Shown: piece by piece, positions 7,759 to 15,788 of the stretch
Position numbering within the stretch: the first letter of the stretch is position 1
How the letters are laid out: every line of letters begins with the position of its first letter
Origin: Fibrobacter sp.
GTDB taxonomy: Bacteria; Fibrobacterota; Fibrobacteria; Fibrobacterales; Fibrobacteraceae
Assembly (NCBI GenBank): GCA_012515825.1
Contig: JAAYXQ010000126.1
Location: 1-21,175, forward strand
Length of the DNA stretch: 21,175 nt
Direction: 5' to 3'
Notes under the pieces: model-generated
What the model was told of the DNA's origin: nothing
What the model saw: the letters and a program-made list of their open reading frames with translations, nothing else
The model's database searches: none
Made by a program: the position numbers and the translations under genes

Positions 7759-9113
7759 CACGAACCAATCATGTGAATAATTCTTCCAAGACGAGTCCAA
7801 CGAATCTTAAATGGAATCCGCCACCAAGAGAAAGGATTAGAGAATGAGAATTTCTGGTCACTATTTTCAAATGAAAAATAAATCACAAAAGCTTTTGCTT
7901 TAATATTTTGCTGACCGACAAACCCCCAATACCTGCTATCTGCAGAATTATCTCGATTATCACCCATCATAAAATAAACTGGTTCTTGAACTACGTATTG
8001 TTTGATCACAGAATCATTTTTCGTAATGACTCGACGTAATTCATAATGCTTTTGAACTTGAGGAATAGTGTCTGCAAGTGAATCTAAAGAATCTACAGCA
8101 ATTGTTTGGTTTAAGAGATCTACGTTATGAGCTAAATCTTTTAATTGATTCCCTTCAAAGTATTCATAATCTACGACACGCTTAAAACCCTTAACAGGAA
8201 TCGATTCATCGACTCTTGGTAAAAATCCAGTGAGGGCGTATTTTTCAAAGAAAGCAAAAGGCATAGGACCTGTTACTGTATCGCCGTAAGTTATTTGTTG
8301 AGACACTACACGGCGGCTTGAAAAGAGCGTATTCAAAAGCAAATTACGATCATTTTCTACAGGTACCTTAAAGTTTTCAAACATATAATTCGATAAAGGT
8401 TTTCCATCTTCGAGTAAACTCAAGTGCAATTCAAAATGATCCTGTGGATTTTCTTGAACCATCAAAGAACGAATCCTCCACAATTCTTCAATCGGAAGAG
8501 AGTCTAAGAAAATAGTATCTCCTGGACTTGGAATTTTTGTTAAGCTTAATTCATCTCTTGGAGAAAACGAACGATAAGGAGAAGTGTATTTCCCCTTGCC
8601 TGGCAGTTTCGTTTGAGGAACTCCATTATAAATCAATTGCCCGCCCTTGACTTCTATAGAATCACCACTCACCGCAATACAGCGTTTAATAAAATCTTTA
8701 GGGCCTAAAGGATAATGCACAAGGCTTGGATTTCCAGGAAGCGGTTTATGATCCCAGTAGAAATTTCCAAACATTAAAGCATTCGCTATATGAGAATATC
8801 GTTTCCGATCGTAATCAGGATACAATGGTTCTCCTGGGTAGCGGAAAATCACGACATCTCCAGGTTTTGGTTCTGTTAATCCAGGAAATTTCTTTTCTGT
8901 AAAAGGTACAGGAGAGCCATAAGTAAATTTTAATCCCAAAAGAAAATCACCAGTTAAAAGAGAATCTTCCATCGAGCCACTAGGGATTTGAAAAGCTTGA
9001 ATCACATATTGAATAACAATTAAAGCAAGTACTATGGGAATAAGTATTTCACGAGCAAAACCACGAAACAGTTGCTTTGTTTTTTGAAGAACGTTTTTCT
9101 TTTGATTATCCAT
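7758..9113 (-). CDS. lepB: Signal peptidase I, long form
   Basis: Removes signal peptides from exported proteins at the outer face of the inner membrane, using a Ser-Lys dyad. One membrane segment (about 23-40) is followed by IPSGSM, with catalytic Ser47. FIKRC holds the general-base Lys143, next to IAVSGDS. The conserved box E, MMGDNRDNSADSRYWGF, lies at 382-398. At 451 residues it is longer than E. coli LepB (324). The extra length sits mostly between Lys143 and box E, about 240 residues here against roughly 125-130 in E. coli, as in long Bacteroidota signal peptidases. The start is ATG 9113 with GGAA just upstream; an in-frame TTG at 9122 has no ribosome binding site. It is the first gene of the run lepB, Ig-like lipoprotein, dinG, helicase-associated gene. 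A 187-nt gap upstream should hold a promoter, though none is obvious. Confidence 0.95.
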   Translation of the reverse strand: MDNQKKNVLQKTKQLFRGFAREILIPIVLALIVIQYVIQAFQIPSGSMEDSLLTGDFLLGLKFTYGSPVPFTEKKFPGLTEPKPGDVVIFRYPGEPLYPDYDRKRYSHIANALMFGNFYWDHKPLPGNPSLVHYPLGPKDFIKRCIAVSGDSIEVKGGQLIYNGVPQTKLPGKGKYTSPYRSFSPRDELSLTKIPSPGDTIFLDSLPIEELWRIRSLMVQENPQDHFELHLSLLEDGKPLSNYMFENFKVPVENDRNLLLNTLFSSRRVVSQQITYGDTVTGPMPFAFFEKYALTGFLPRVDESIPVKGFKRVVDYEYFEGNQLKDLAHNVDLLNQTIAVDSLDSLADTIPQVQKHYELRRVITKNDSVIKQYVVQEPVYFMMGDNRDNSADSRYWGFVGQQNIKAKAFVIYFSFENSDQKFSFSNPFSWWRIPFKIRWTRLGRIIHMIGS

Positions 9114-9146
9114 AAATTCCAAATTAGAAAAATTTAAACAGTGAAA

Positions 9147-9287
9147 CTAACACTCACCTCTTAAAACGACATTACGATCAAAAATTAGAATAAAGTCGAG
9201 CAGAAGCAGAATTACATATTGAAAAATACTGGCTGTATTCATTAATTTATATAACGAATTGAGGCGATATACTTTTGGGGATTCCAT
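9147..9287 (-). CDS. Possible small membrane protein of 46 residues (doubtful)
   Basis: Most of the gap between the response regulator and lepB is filled by an open frame from ATG 9287 to TAG 9147. It would encode 46 residues with one hydrophobic stretch (SIFQYVILLLLDFILIF) after a basic N-terminus and before a charged end (DRNVVLRGEC). That is the layout of a small single-pass membrane protein. No ribosome binding site precedes either ATG, and T-rich DNA gives hydrophobic frames by chance. I record it as a candidate only. Confidence 0.18.
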   Translation of the reverse strand: MESPKVYRLNSLYKLMNTASIFQYVILLLLDFILIFDRNVVLRGEC

Positions 9288-9300
9288 AAAAAACAATAGC

Positions 9301-10074
9301 TTAAAGATGACGTACACGCTTCACAAAGTTTCGACTCACAGAAATCATGGTCTTCGCTTTATCTTTCAAAATAATACACAGGCGACCCGCTTCCGCTCTA
9401 TGAATTTCGGCGATATAATCAATCGCCACTAAATGAGCCCTGTGCACGCGCACGAATTGCTGAGGATTCAACTTTGCTTCTAATTCTACAAGAGGGGTAT
9501 CAATCAAATATTGATTGGTGAGAGTATAAGCCATCGTATATTTTTCTTCACTCTGAAAGCGAATCACTTCATCGACATTTACTAGAATGGTTCTATCTCC
9601 AATTCGAACTTGTATACGTGATAGAAAAGGTTGTTCTGCAGCGACGAGTTGTTTAAACTTATCCCAAGAAAAAGAACTCAAAAGATCATTTTCTGTGGAG
9701 ACTTGAGCCTTTGCCTGCTTACGGAGTTTTTCCATGGTTAAACTCAATCGTTCATCTTCGATCGGTTTTAAAAGATAATCGATCGTATTTTCTTCATAAG
9801 CCCTAAGAGCATAATCATCAAAAGCCGTTGTAAAAACAACTAAAGGAATTTCTTCTTCATTTAAAGAGTTCAATACATCAAAAGCGTTGATATCAGGCAT
9901 TTGAATATCTAAAAAAACTAAGTCGGGAGAAAGCGATCTTATTTTTTGAATGGCCTCTTCTCCTGAACCTGCTTCGCCAATGATTTCAATATCCTGCGGA
10001 TACTCCAAAAGCAAGTTTCTCATACGCACACGAGCTAAAGGTTCATCATCAACAATTAACGTTTTCCAAATCAT
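9301..10074 (-). CDS. LytTR-family response regulator
   Basis: A 257-residue two-component response regulator of the AgrA/LytR type that should bind DNA as a transcription factor. The receiver domain (1-125) is intact: acidic pair D9-D10, phospho-acceptor D56 in VFLDIQMP, T82/T83 and K103 in DYLLKP. A LytTR DNA-binding domain fills about 150-257, including VRVHRAHLVAIDYI. The start is ATG 10074 with AGGA 6 nt upstream. No histidine kinase gene lies in the window, so its partner is elsewhere. It starts 13 nt after the NlpE-like lipoprotein gene and is probably co-transcribed with it, which raises the possibility that the two act in one envelope-sensing response. A 187-nt gap follows it, and I see no strong terminator there. 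Confidence 0.95.
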   Translation of the reverse strand: MIWKTLIVDDEPLARVRMRNLLLEYPQDIEIIGEAGSGEEAIQKIRSLSPDLVFLDIQMPDINAFDVLNSLNEEEIPLVVFTTAFDDYALRAYEENTIDYLLKPIEDERLSLTMEKLRKQAKAQVSTENDLLSSFSWDKFKQLVAAEQPFLSRIQVRIGDRTILVNVDEVIRFQSEEKYTMAYTLTNQYLIDTPLVELEAKLNPQQFVRVHRAHLVAIDYIAEIHRAEAGRLCIILKDKAKTMISVSRNFVKRVRHL

Positions 10075-10087
10075 TTTTATTCCTACA

Positions 10088-10528
10088 TCACTTTTTGACT
10101 GGCTTATTCAAAATCTTAAGCATCTGATATGCAATGCCTGATTCCATATAATATGGTTTTCCTGATAAATCCAAATACACTAAAGATAAAGAGCCCTCTT
10201 TTTTGAAGACCCATTTTTTATTCGTTTCCTTAAAAAGCAAAGTCACAGTTTCTGCCGAATCAACATATGTTGCTTTTGATAAAACCTTAGTTATAGAATC
10301 CTGAATAAAAAACTCTTCTACTAAAGCTTCCCCTAAAGAATCGAGCTGCACTTTCACTTGTTTTTTCTTACAATCATCACAAGGCAATTCTCCCGCATAA
10401 AGACCTGAAATCGTCTTTGGGATTTCTATTGCCTTTAGTGGTGGTAATTTTTGTTCATTCTTTTTTTCTCCGTCGCAAGACGTAAACAAAAGAGCCAAAC
10501 CCAAGAGAAATAATATTTTTTTCAACAT
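10088..10528 (-). CDS. NlpE-like lipoprotein
   Basis: A 146-residue lipoprotein: signal peptide MLKKILFLLGLALLFTSC with lipidated Cys18, then a short charged linker. The next stretch, ISGLYAGELPCDDCK, matches the start of the NlpE N-terminal domain, which has the form Y-x-G-x-LPCADC, with the CxxC pair at C50 and C53. In E. coli NlpE is an outer-membrane lipoprotein that signals surface contact and lipoprotein-trafficking or copper stress to the Cpx system. Many relatives, like this one, have only the N-terminal domain. ATG 10528 is chosen; a GTG directly before it (10531) is equally possible, and neither has a clear ribosome binding site. It lies 38 nt after the methyltransferase gene and 13 nt before the response regulator gene. 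The family call is good; the signalling role is an inference. Confidence 0.72.
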   Translation of the reverse strand: MLKKILFLLGLALLFTSCDGEKKNEQKLPPLKAIEIPKTISGLYAGELPCDDCKKKQVKVQLDSLGEALVEEFFIQDSITKVLSKATYVDSAETVTLLFKETNKKWVFKKEGSLSLVYLDLSGKPYYMESGIAYQMLKILNKPVKK

Positions 10529-10566
10529 CACAACAAATTAGTAAAAAATAGAGCTAAAAACATCAA

Positions 10567-11493
10567 CTACATAGGTCGCGTGTTCCGTTCCCAAAAACAG
10601 CCATCCTTAAAGCCTTGAATTTCAAAAGATTCTTCTGCCATTTGTAATCGTTTTAAGGCTAAAAGGGCATAATACTTTTCTTTTTCTATCCCTGCAAAAC
10701 GACGAGATAATTTTTTTGCGGTGACCGCTGTCGTACCAGAGCCCAAGAAAGGATCGAAGACGAAGTCGCCTTCCTTCGAACTCGCTAAAATCAGTTTCGC
10801 AATAAGCTTCTCTGGCTTTTGCGTCGGGTGTTCCGTATTCTCTGGCATCGACCAAAATGGAACCGAAATATCCGTCCACAAATTAGAGGGAGCTGTCAAA
10901 CGGAATTTTTCATCACCTTCGTCAGACCAATCTTTAGGATCTCCATTCATATGTCTATAAGGAGCAATCACCTTTCTTTTTAATCGAACAGCATCTGCAT
11001 TAAAATAATAATCATTAGAGACCGTACAAAACCAAATATCTTCGGCAACATTTTTCCAGTTGCATTTTGCGCCACGACCTTTTTCTCGCTCCCAAGTAAT
11101 TCGATTTCGCACATAAAAGTACTCTCGAAGCACCTTTTCAACGATGCTCGAACATTGCCATTCGGTGCATACATAAAGTGAAGCATTGGGCTTTAGTAAA
11201 GGAATCAAGGGTTCAATCCAAGAGCGAAGCCAAGATTCATATTCGTCCGCATTTGTCTTAGAAAACTTTTCACCCGCATAAATTTTAGTCATGTTGTAGG
11301 GAGGATCAGTGACAACAAGATCTATAAACTCTCCTGGTAATTGAGATAAGATGTTAAGGGAATCACCCTGCATCACCTGATTTTCAATATTTTTAACGGT
11401 ATAAGAAGACCCCTTAAATATCTGTTTTTCAAAAAAAGTTTGTTCTTCTGTACTTAATTGAATTGTCTTATTCCGCGATGACCTAGACTTCAC
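10567..11493 (-). CDS. Site-specific DNA methyltransferase, beta class (N6-adenine or N4-cytosine)
   Basis: Transfers a methyl group from S-adenosylmethionine to an exocyclic amino group of adenine or cytosine in a specific DNA site. In its 308 residues the catalytic DPPY (63-66) comes before the SAM-binding FLGSG (249-253), the order of the beta class. HPTQKP (222-227) and GDSLNILSQLP (43-53) are also typical, and the layout resembles YhdJ and CcrM relatives. DPPY is found in both N6-adenine and N4-cytosine enzymes, so the target base is uncertain. No restriction endonuclease gene is nearby, so it is an orphan enzyme within this window. The start is GTG 11493, with GGAG 7 nt upstream; it overlaps the stop of the SUMF1 gene by 4 nt (GTGA). 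That coupling to a lipoprotein gene is unusual for a methyltransferase. Confidence 0.93.
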   Translation of the reverse strand: MKSRSSRNKTIQLSTEEQTFFEKQIFKGSSYTVKNIENQVMQGDSLNILSQLPGEFIDLVVTDPPYNMTKIYAGEKFSKTNADEYESWLRSWIEPLIPLLKPNASLYVCTEWQCSSIVEKVLREYFYVRNRITWEREKGRGAKCNWKNVAEDIWFCTVSNDYYFNADAVRLKRKVIAPYRHMNGDPKDWSDEGDEKFRLTAPSNLWTDISVPFWSMPENTEHPTQKPEKLIAKLILASSKEGDFVFDPFLGSGTTAVTAKKLSRRFAGIEKEKYYALLALKRLQMAEESFEIQGFKDGCFWERNTRPM

Positions 11494-12344
11494 TCCATCA
11501 CTCCATTCGATAATACCACTCTAAATCCACGAGTGTCTGTAGACTCATCTGGCAATGCACTGCTTTGATAATCAGAAGCCAATTGAGATAAAGGGCTACT
11601 CCAAGAGCCCCCTCTATAAATGCGTTTCGAGCCCACGGTTGTACCATAAGGTCCATCCCAATCATAGACCCATTCATGCACATTCCCAGCCATATCATAC
11701 AAACCATAGGAGTTTACTCTTTTTTGGCCTACTTCAATAGCCCCACCAGTACTTCCATAATGTGCAAATTCAGAGGCATTTCCTGTACCCCAAAAGTATT
11801 CCGTGGTTGTAGTTCCGCGTATGGCAGCTTCCCACTCAATGTTCGTAGGTAAGCGCACGCTTTGAATCGAATCCACGAAAGTTAAATTCAGCAACGTATT
11901 TTTAGGCCCAATACTCGAATACCGATAAGCCGTATCATAGCCTAAATTTTTTGATAAGGCATTACAAAAAAGAATGGCGTCATACCAAGAAACAGAGGCT
12001 ACAGGATAATTTTCTTTTAACTCTTTTTGAGGCGGTAAAGTATCTAAAACTTCTGCATACATCAATTGAGTAATTTCTGTTTCTAAAATTTTAAAAGAAG
12101 CAATCGGAATCCATTTCGACTCCACAAACATTTCTTGCTCTGGAATCTGAACCCATTTTGATTCCCAGAAAGCGATATCCGTTACACTTTCAGAAGGCAA
12201 TGTAGTAGAGGAGGAGGATTTTACGCTTGGAGAAGAAATACCTATCACAAATGGTTGAGAATAATGAACCCCTTCTGGGGGGCTTGTCGTATTCGAACAG
12301 GCCCATAAAAGAATACACAAAAGTAACCAGAGTGTGTTTTTCAT
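11490..12344 (-). CDS. SUMF1/FGE-sulfatase-domain lipoprotein
   Basis: A 284-residue lipoprotein: signal peptide with lipobox LWAC (Cys16), then a serine-rich linker (SSPSVKSSSSTTLPSES) of the kind common in Fibrobacter surface proteins. The formylglycine-generating-enzyme-like domain fills about 60-280. Its landmarks are YPVASVSWYDAILFCNALS, VRLPTNIEWEAAIRG, YGLYDMAGNVHEWV, YRGGSW and GFRVV. The pair of cysteines that catalyse formylglycine formation is absent: the stretch between YRGGSW and GFRVV holds no Cys. It is therefore more likely a binding or structural member than an enzyme. The start is ATG 12344, 10 nt after the M6-like gene, with only a weak purine-rich ribosome site. Ligand and role are unknown; closeness to the secreted M6-like protein suggests a shared surface function. 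Confidence 0.88.
   Translation of the reverse strand: MKNTLWLLLCILLWACSNTTSPPEGVHYSQPFVIGISSPSVKSSSSTTLPSESVTDIAFWESKWVQIPEQEMFVESKWIPIASFKILETEITQLMYAEVLDTLPPQKELKENYPVASVSWYDAILFCNALSKNLGYDTAYRYSSIGPKNTLLNLTFVDSIQSVRLPTNIEWEAAIRGTTTTEYFWGTGNASEFAHYGSTGGAIEVGQKRVNSYGLYDMAGNVHEWVYDWDGPYGTTVGSKRIYRGGSWSSPLSQLASDYQSSALPDESTDTRGFRVVLSNGVME
11501..11504 (-). promoter_or_regulatory. Ribosome binding site for the GTG start of the methyltransferase
   Basis: GGAG lies 7 nt before GTG 11493 inside the 3' end of the SUMF1 gene. The next Met codon is at residue 41, just before GDSLN, which is too late to be the start, so the GTG start is favoured. Confidence 0.6.
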
Positions 12345-12354
12345 ATTCTTTTTT

Positions 12355-15300
12355 CTAGCGGATTACTCCAACTCGATAAATTTTTTGTTTTTCCTTACCA
12401 GAAACAAATTTCACTTTCAATCGCACAGAATAAATATCGGAACCCAAAGTAGATACATCTATATAATCTACTTGATTTTTTCCTTCTTCGGCACTTTCCA
12501 CTTTCTTCTTATATACACAAAGCCCAGTTATATCGTAAAATTCAAGCCAAACAGAAGAAGCATCCATGCCTAACGTAAATCTCGACTTCGCATGGCCTCC
12601 TTTAATAGGGTTAGGATAGATATAAAAATCGCTAATCGTCTCTCTTGGAGCATCCTTCGCTGGAGTCTTTAACAAGCTTGCATCAAACCAATTGATTCGA
12701 TCATTTCCATGCCCAGGAAGGCTCCAAGCAAGTGCATTTTTTTCGGCCCCTGTAGAAGCGCGGAAAGCTCTAAAGCCAGAAACCGATTCACGATGGAAAG
12801 CGTATAGCTCAGGGCCACTTAAAGAATCAATCAGTTCTCCTGCAAAAATAGACATCGGGTATAATGTATCGCCATATTCAAAAGAGCCAGCAGACAAAGG
12901 GAATCCACTTGTGATTCGCTTTCCTTGATTATTAAATGCCATCAATAATCCACTAGTCGTTCCAATAAGAATATCTGGAGAAGCGTCGCCTGAAACATCT
13001 AAAACGACTGGATCCGAAGAGAATCCATATTCAGGGATTCCATTTGAAACCGTAGCAGGGAACCCATCGAGAGGAACTCCAGAATGGTCTACAGCATATA
13101 CTTTATTAAAACCAGTGAAAACAACATCTGGATAACCATCATTATTCAGATCGGAAATTGCCGAAGAAGAGCGCTCGTGATAACGAGTTCCACCTTCATC
13201 AAAACCTCTTTTATATTGATGAGGTAAGCTAATAGGAGCAAAAGAAGAGTCTGCGGTAACCATTGCTCCATAACCTAAACTTCCTAAAATCCACAAATCT
13301 GATTTCCCATCTCGATTAAAGTCGGAGCAAGTCACTCTAAAATACTGATCTTTTGTACTCAAGAACTCATTCGTTTTCTTTTGACTCAGAGAACCCTGCC
13401 AAAGCTTTCCTTCTGAGATAGACCAAATGGCTACAGAAGCATCGGCTCCGACCACCACAATCTTATCATTTTCTTCATCACGACAAAGAGCCATATCATG
13501 AGTAATAAAATTTTCAGGCAAAGAAACTGAATCCACCCAAGGATAAAATTCTTTTGCATCCGCTTTATAAAGTTTCTGATTGGACGCGGCCCAAATAGCA
13601 TCACCAAGTAACAACGGTCCTGTTTTGAGTTTTGCAGGCAAAAAGTGTTGAATATATTCCACTTGATCTAAAAGCCCCACTAATTCTGTTTTCAACAGGC
13701 CAGAATAATGTGCTGAAAAAATCATATGTTCTTTAGAAGCTAATCCTAATAAAGAATCTACAGGGGACCCTAATCGATATAAAGGCACTTGCATTTTATT
13801 ATTCTTTATGCCTATCGATCCATCCATAGAAATCACTGTATCCGAAGCCATGATAGAATCACCAAAAGCAGAAAGGATTTGTAACGTACCATCGGCACTT
13901 CCAAAAGCAATCGCACGCTCCCCTGTTTTTAATACAGAAGAAGGATAGTCTACAATAACTGCTCCACGAGGAATTGAAGAGACGCCCGTGTTTTTAGGAA
14001 ACTTTGAATTTGGAATTTTTTCATCTTCAAAAACAAGCTCTACCTTCATAATTAAAGAGCCAAAATTTAAAACACTATCACCCATAAAGGCATTTTCTGT
14101 TTTTTCCTGACGATACGCAGAAAGTGGCTTTGCCTTAATCTGTAAGCCAGAAAAGCCTCCCGTTGTTGAGGCCGTATTAGCATAGCCCTTAGAAGAAATG
14201 GTAGTCACCGTATCTCGAACAGTATCCTTACTGTAACGGACATGAGGCAAAATATCTGTTCCAGTGCCATAATCATAAGTATCTTGCCCTAAAGCATTTT
14301 TAAATGTTTTACCTATGCTTAACACACCATCGGCTTCAATCACAGACAAGCCAAATTGATGATCTCGAAGAGTATCTCCACCCCAGAAATTAACCACCCC
14401 ATATGGTAACGCTTCTTTAAGATACCATTCATTCACTTTCCAAACCACAATTCCACTCGCAGGAAGAGCGGCGTCATAAGAATTAATCCCAACGACAATT
14501 CCTTCTGCTTTTTTCTTATTTACAGTACAAACGCCTTTCACGCAAACGCTATCTTCAAAAACTAAACTAAGACTATCAACCAGGATTTTTTTCTTAATCA
14601 CTTCAGCATCTTCTGTTTCAGCATCTGAAAGTAAAACTTCGACAGTGCCGTCTTCATTCCAAGAACGTTGGCGGTTCTCAACCAAAAGATATTCTGAAGC
14701 ACTTATTGGAATTTTTATAATTTCGGTGCCGAGCCCTGTCCCTGCTGCAGCTAAATCAAAAGTTAATTTTTTCCCTGCTGCAGGGTAGACTTCTTGAACA
14801 GTTGCCCAGCCCATGTAGGCTCGCACCCAAGCACTTGGAAGTACTGGAAAAAAGCCGTTCCCAGCATTGTAACCAGCAAAGTCCATCACGTCAAAATAAC
14901 CTAAGCGAGAAATACCTTTTACGACATCATAAGTATTAGGCATGCCTAAAAAGCGCCCAATCTGATTCACGATGATGCCATTCACACCCCAATTCAATCC
15001 ATCTTGAGACGCCGTTTCACTCACTACCATCACTTCTTTTAAGGTGTCAATCGCAGCATCAGAAAATACAATTCCATTTTTATGCTTTTCTTGTGAAATG
15101 GAATCAGGTAAATATGTCCAGAAATCAGAAGAGACAAAAACATCGATGAAATCACCTGGAGTATCGGCCCCATTTGTTCCCATAGAACCACCATCCACAA
15201 GGCGACTTGCACCTGCATGGATAATCATGTACGCCCGTTTGGTGTTTGGATTTTCTGACAAAGGAATCTTAAACGGAGACAATGATGATTGATGCGCTTT

Positions 15301-15735
15301 ATCTACGGCATCCCATATAAAACTCATATAATCCCGACTTCGAGCCTCATCATATTCAGCCGTCTTTTCATCTTTTCTTTTATTCGTGCGATTATAATCA
15401 ATAATAAACTTATCTAGTTTATAAGCAGAACCACTCTCAGGGAAAATACGGTACTTCAGAACGAATTGCCCTCCGCTCACCGTCCGAAAATATTGGTCAG
15501 CAAACTCAAAGTGCTTTTTCCAGTATACAGAACTAGCCCGACGCCCTTGTGGATCTAGACTAAAATTAGCTTTTGCGGCCTCTGGATCAGAATCGAAAAG
15601 GCCTGTTCCAGTTGTTAATGAGTTGTCTGTTTTTTCTTCTTGAAATTCCACGCGCAACGCAAAAATTTCAAGCGTGTCTGCAGAAAAAGCAAACGCATTC
15701 AACAATAAAAATAATGACAATATCTTTTTTTTCAT
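12355..15735 (-). CDS. Secreted M6-peptidase-like protein with lost active site, FG-GAP repeats and T9SS-like C-terminal domain
   Basis: A 1126-residue exported protein. A signal peptide (1-19, ending AFS or AFSA) precedes an M6 (immune-inhibitor-A-like) peptidase region to about residue 390. The flanks are well kept (LNWGVNGIIV before, and SRLGYFDVMDFAGYN with PSAWVRAYMGW after), but the zinc site is not. The usual HExGHxLGxPDxY is replaced by NQIGRFLGMPNTY (257-269), so both His, the catalytic Glu and the third ligand are all changed. Cleavage activity is not expected. Three Asp-rich loops of FG-GAP/VCBS propeller repeats follow: DFNRDGKSD (about 804), DLNNDGYPD (861) and DVSGDASPD (908). 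The end (about 1035-1126: YIYPNP, FYDITG, IDVSTLGSDIYSVRL) resembles a T9SS type A sorting domain. The start is ATG 15735 without a clear ribosome site, after a 53-nt gap. A surface-anchored binding protein is an inference. Confidence 0.82.
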   Translation of the reverse strand: MKKKILSLFLLLNAFAFSADTLEIFALRVEFQEEKTDNSLTTGTGLFDSDPEAAKANFSLDPQGRRASSVYWKKHFEFADQYFRTVSGGQFVLKYRIFPESGSAYKLDKFIIDYNRTNKRKDEKTAEYDEARSRDYMSFIWDAVDKAHQSSLSPFKIPLSENPNTKRAYMIIHAGASRLVDGGSMGTNGADTPGDFIDVFVSSDFWTYLPDSISQEKHKNGIVFSDAAIDTLKEVMVVSETASQDGLNWGVNGIIVNQIGRFLGMPNTYDVVKGISRLGYFDVMDFAGYNAGNGFFPVLPSAWVRAYMGWATVQEVYPAAGKKLTFDLAAAGTGLGTEIIKIPISASEYLLVENRQRSWNEDGTVEVLLSDAETEDAEVIKKKILVDSLSLVFEDSVCVKGVCTVNKKKAEGIVVGINSYDAALPASGIVVWKVNEWYLKEALPYGVVNFWGGDTLRDHQFGLSVIEADGVLSIGKTFKNALGQDTYDYGTGTDILPHVRYSKDTVRDTVTTISSKGYANTASTTGGFSGLQIKAKPLSAYRQEKTENAFMGDSVLNFGSLIMKVELVFEDEKIPNSKFPKNTGVSSIPRGAVIVDYPSSVLKTGERAIAFGSADGTLQILSAFGDSIMASDTVISMDGSIGIKNNKMQVPLYRLGSPVDSLLGLASKEHMIFSAHYSGLLKTELVGLLDQVEYIQHFLPAKLKTGPLLLGDAIWAASNQKLYKADAKEFYPWVDSVSLPENFITHDMALCRDEENDKIVVVGADASVAIWSISEGKLWQGSLSQKKTNEFLSTKDQYFRVTCSDFNRDGKSDLWILGSLGYGAMVTADSSFAPISLPHQYKRGFDEGGTRYHERSSSAISDLNNDGYPDVVFTGFNKVYAVDHSGVPLDGFPATVSNGIPEYGFSSDPVVLDVSGDASPDILIGTTSGLLMAFNNQGKRITSGFPLSAGSFEYGDTLYPMSIFAGELIDSLSGPELYAFHRESVSGFRAFRASTGAEKNALAWSLPGHGNDRINWFDASLLKTPAKDAPRETISDFYIYPNPIKGGHAKSRFTLGMDASSVWLEFYDITGLCVYKKKVESAEEGKNQVDYIDVSTLGSDIYSVRLKVKFVSGKEKQKIYRVGVIR

Positions 15736-15788
15736 AATCTATTCGGGTTTTATACACTCTTCTATTAATCTACTAAACAAGCACTCTG

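Noticed and set aside
9220..9240. Stem AATAC / GTATT as a terminator of the response regulator operon
   Set aside because: Only 5 AT-rich base pairs, and the T-run after it is short; too weak to call.
10622..10879. Minus-strand frame of 85 codons inside the methyltransferase gene
   Set aside because: It is out of frame with a gene whose catalytic and SAM-binding motifs are all intact, so it is not evidence of a frameshift or a nested gene.
15749..15754. TATAAA on the minus strand as a promoter for the M6-like gene
   Set aside because: The best upstream -35 candidate (TTGTTT) is 20 nt away and the start site would be almost at the ATG, so it is not convincing.
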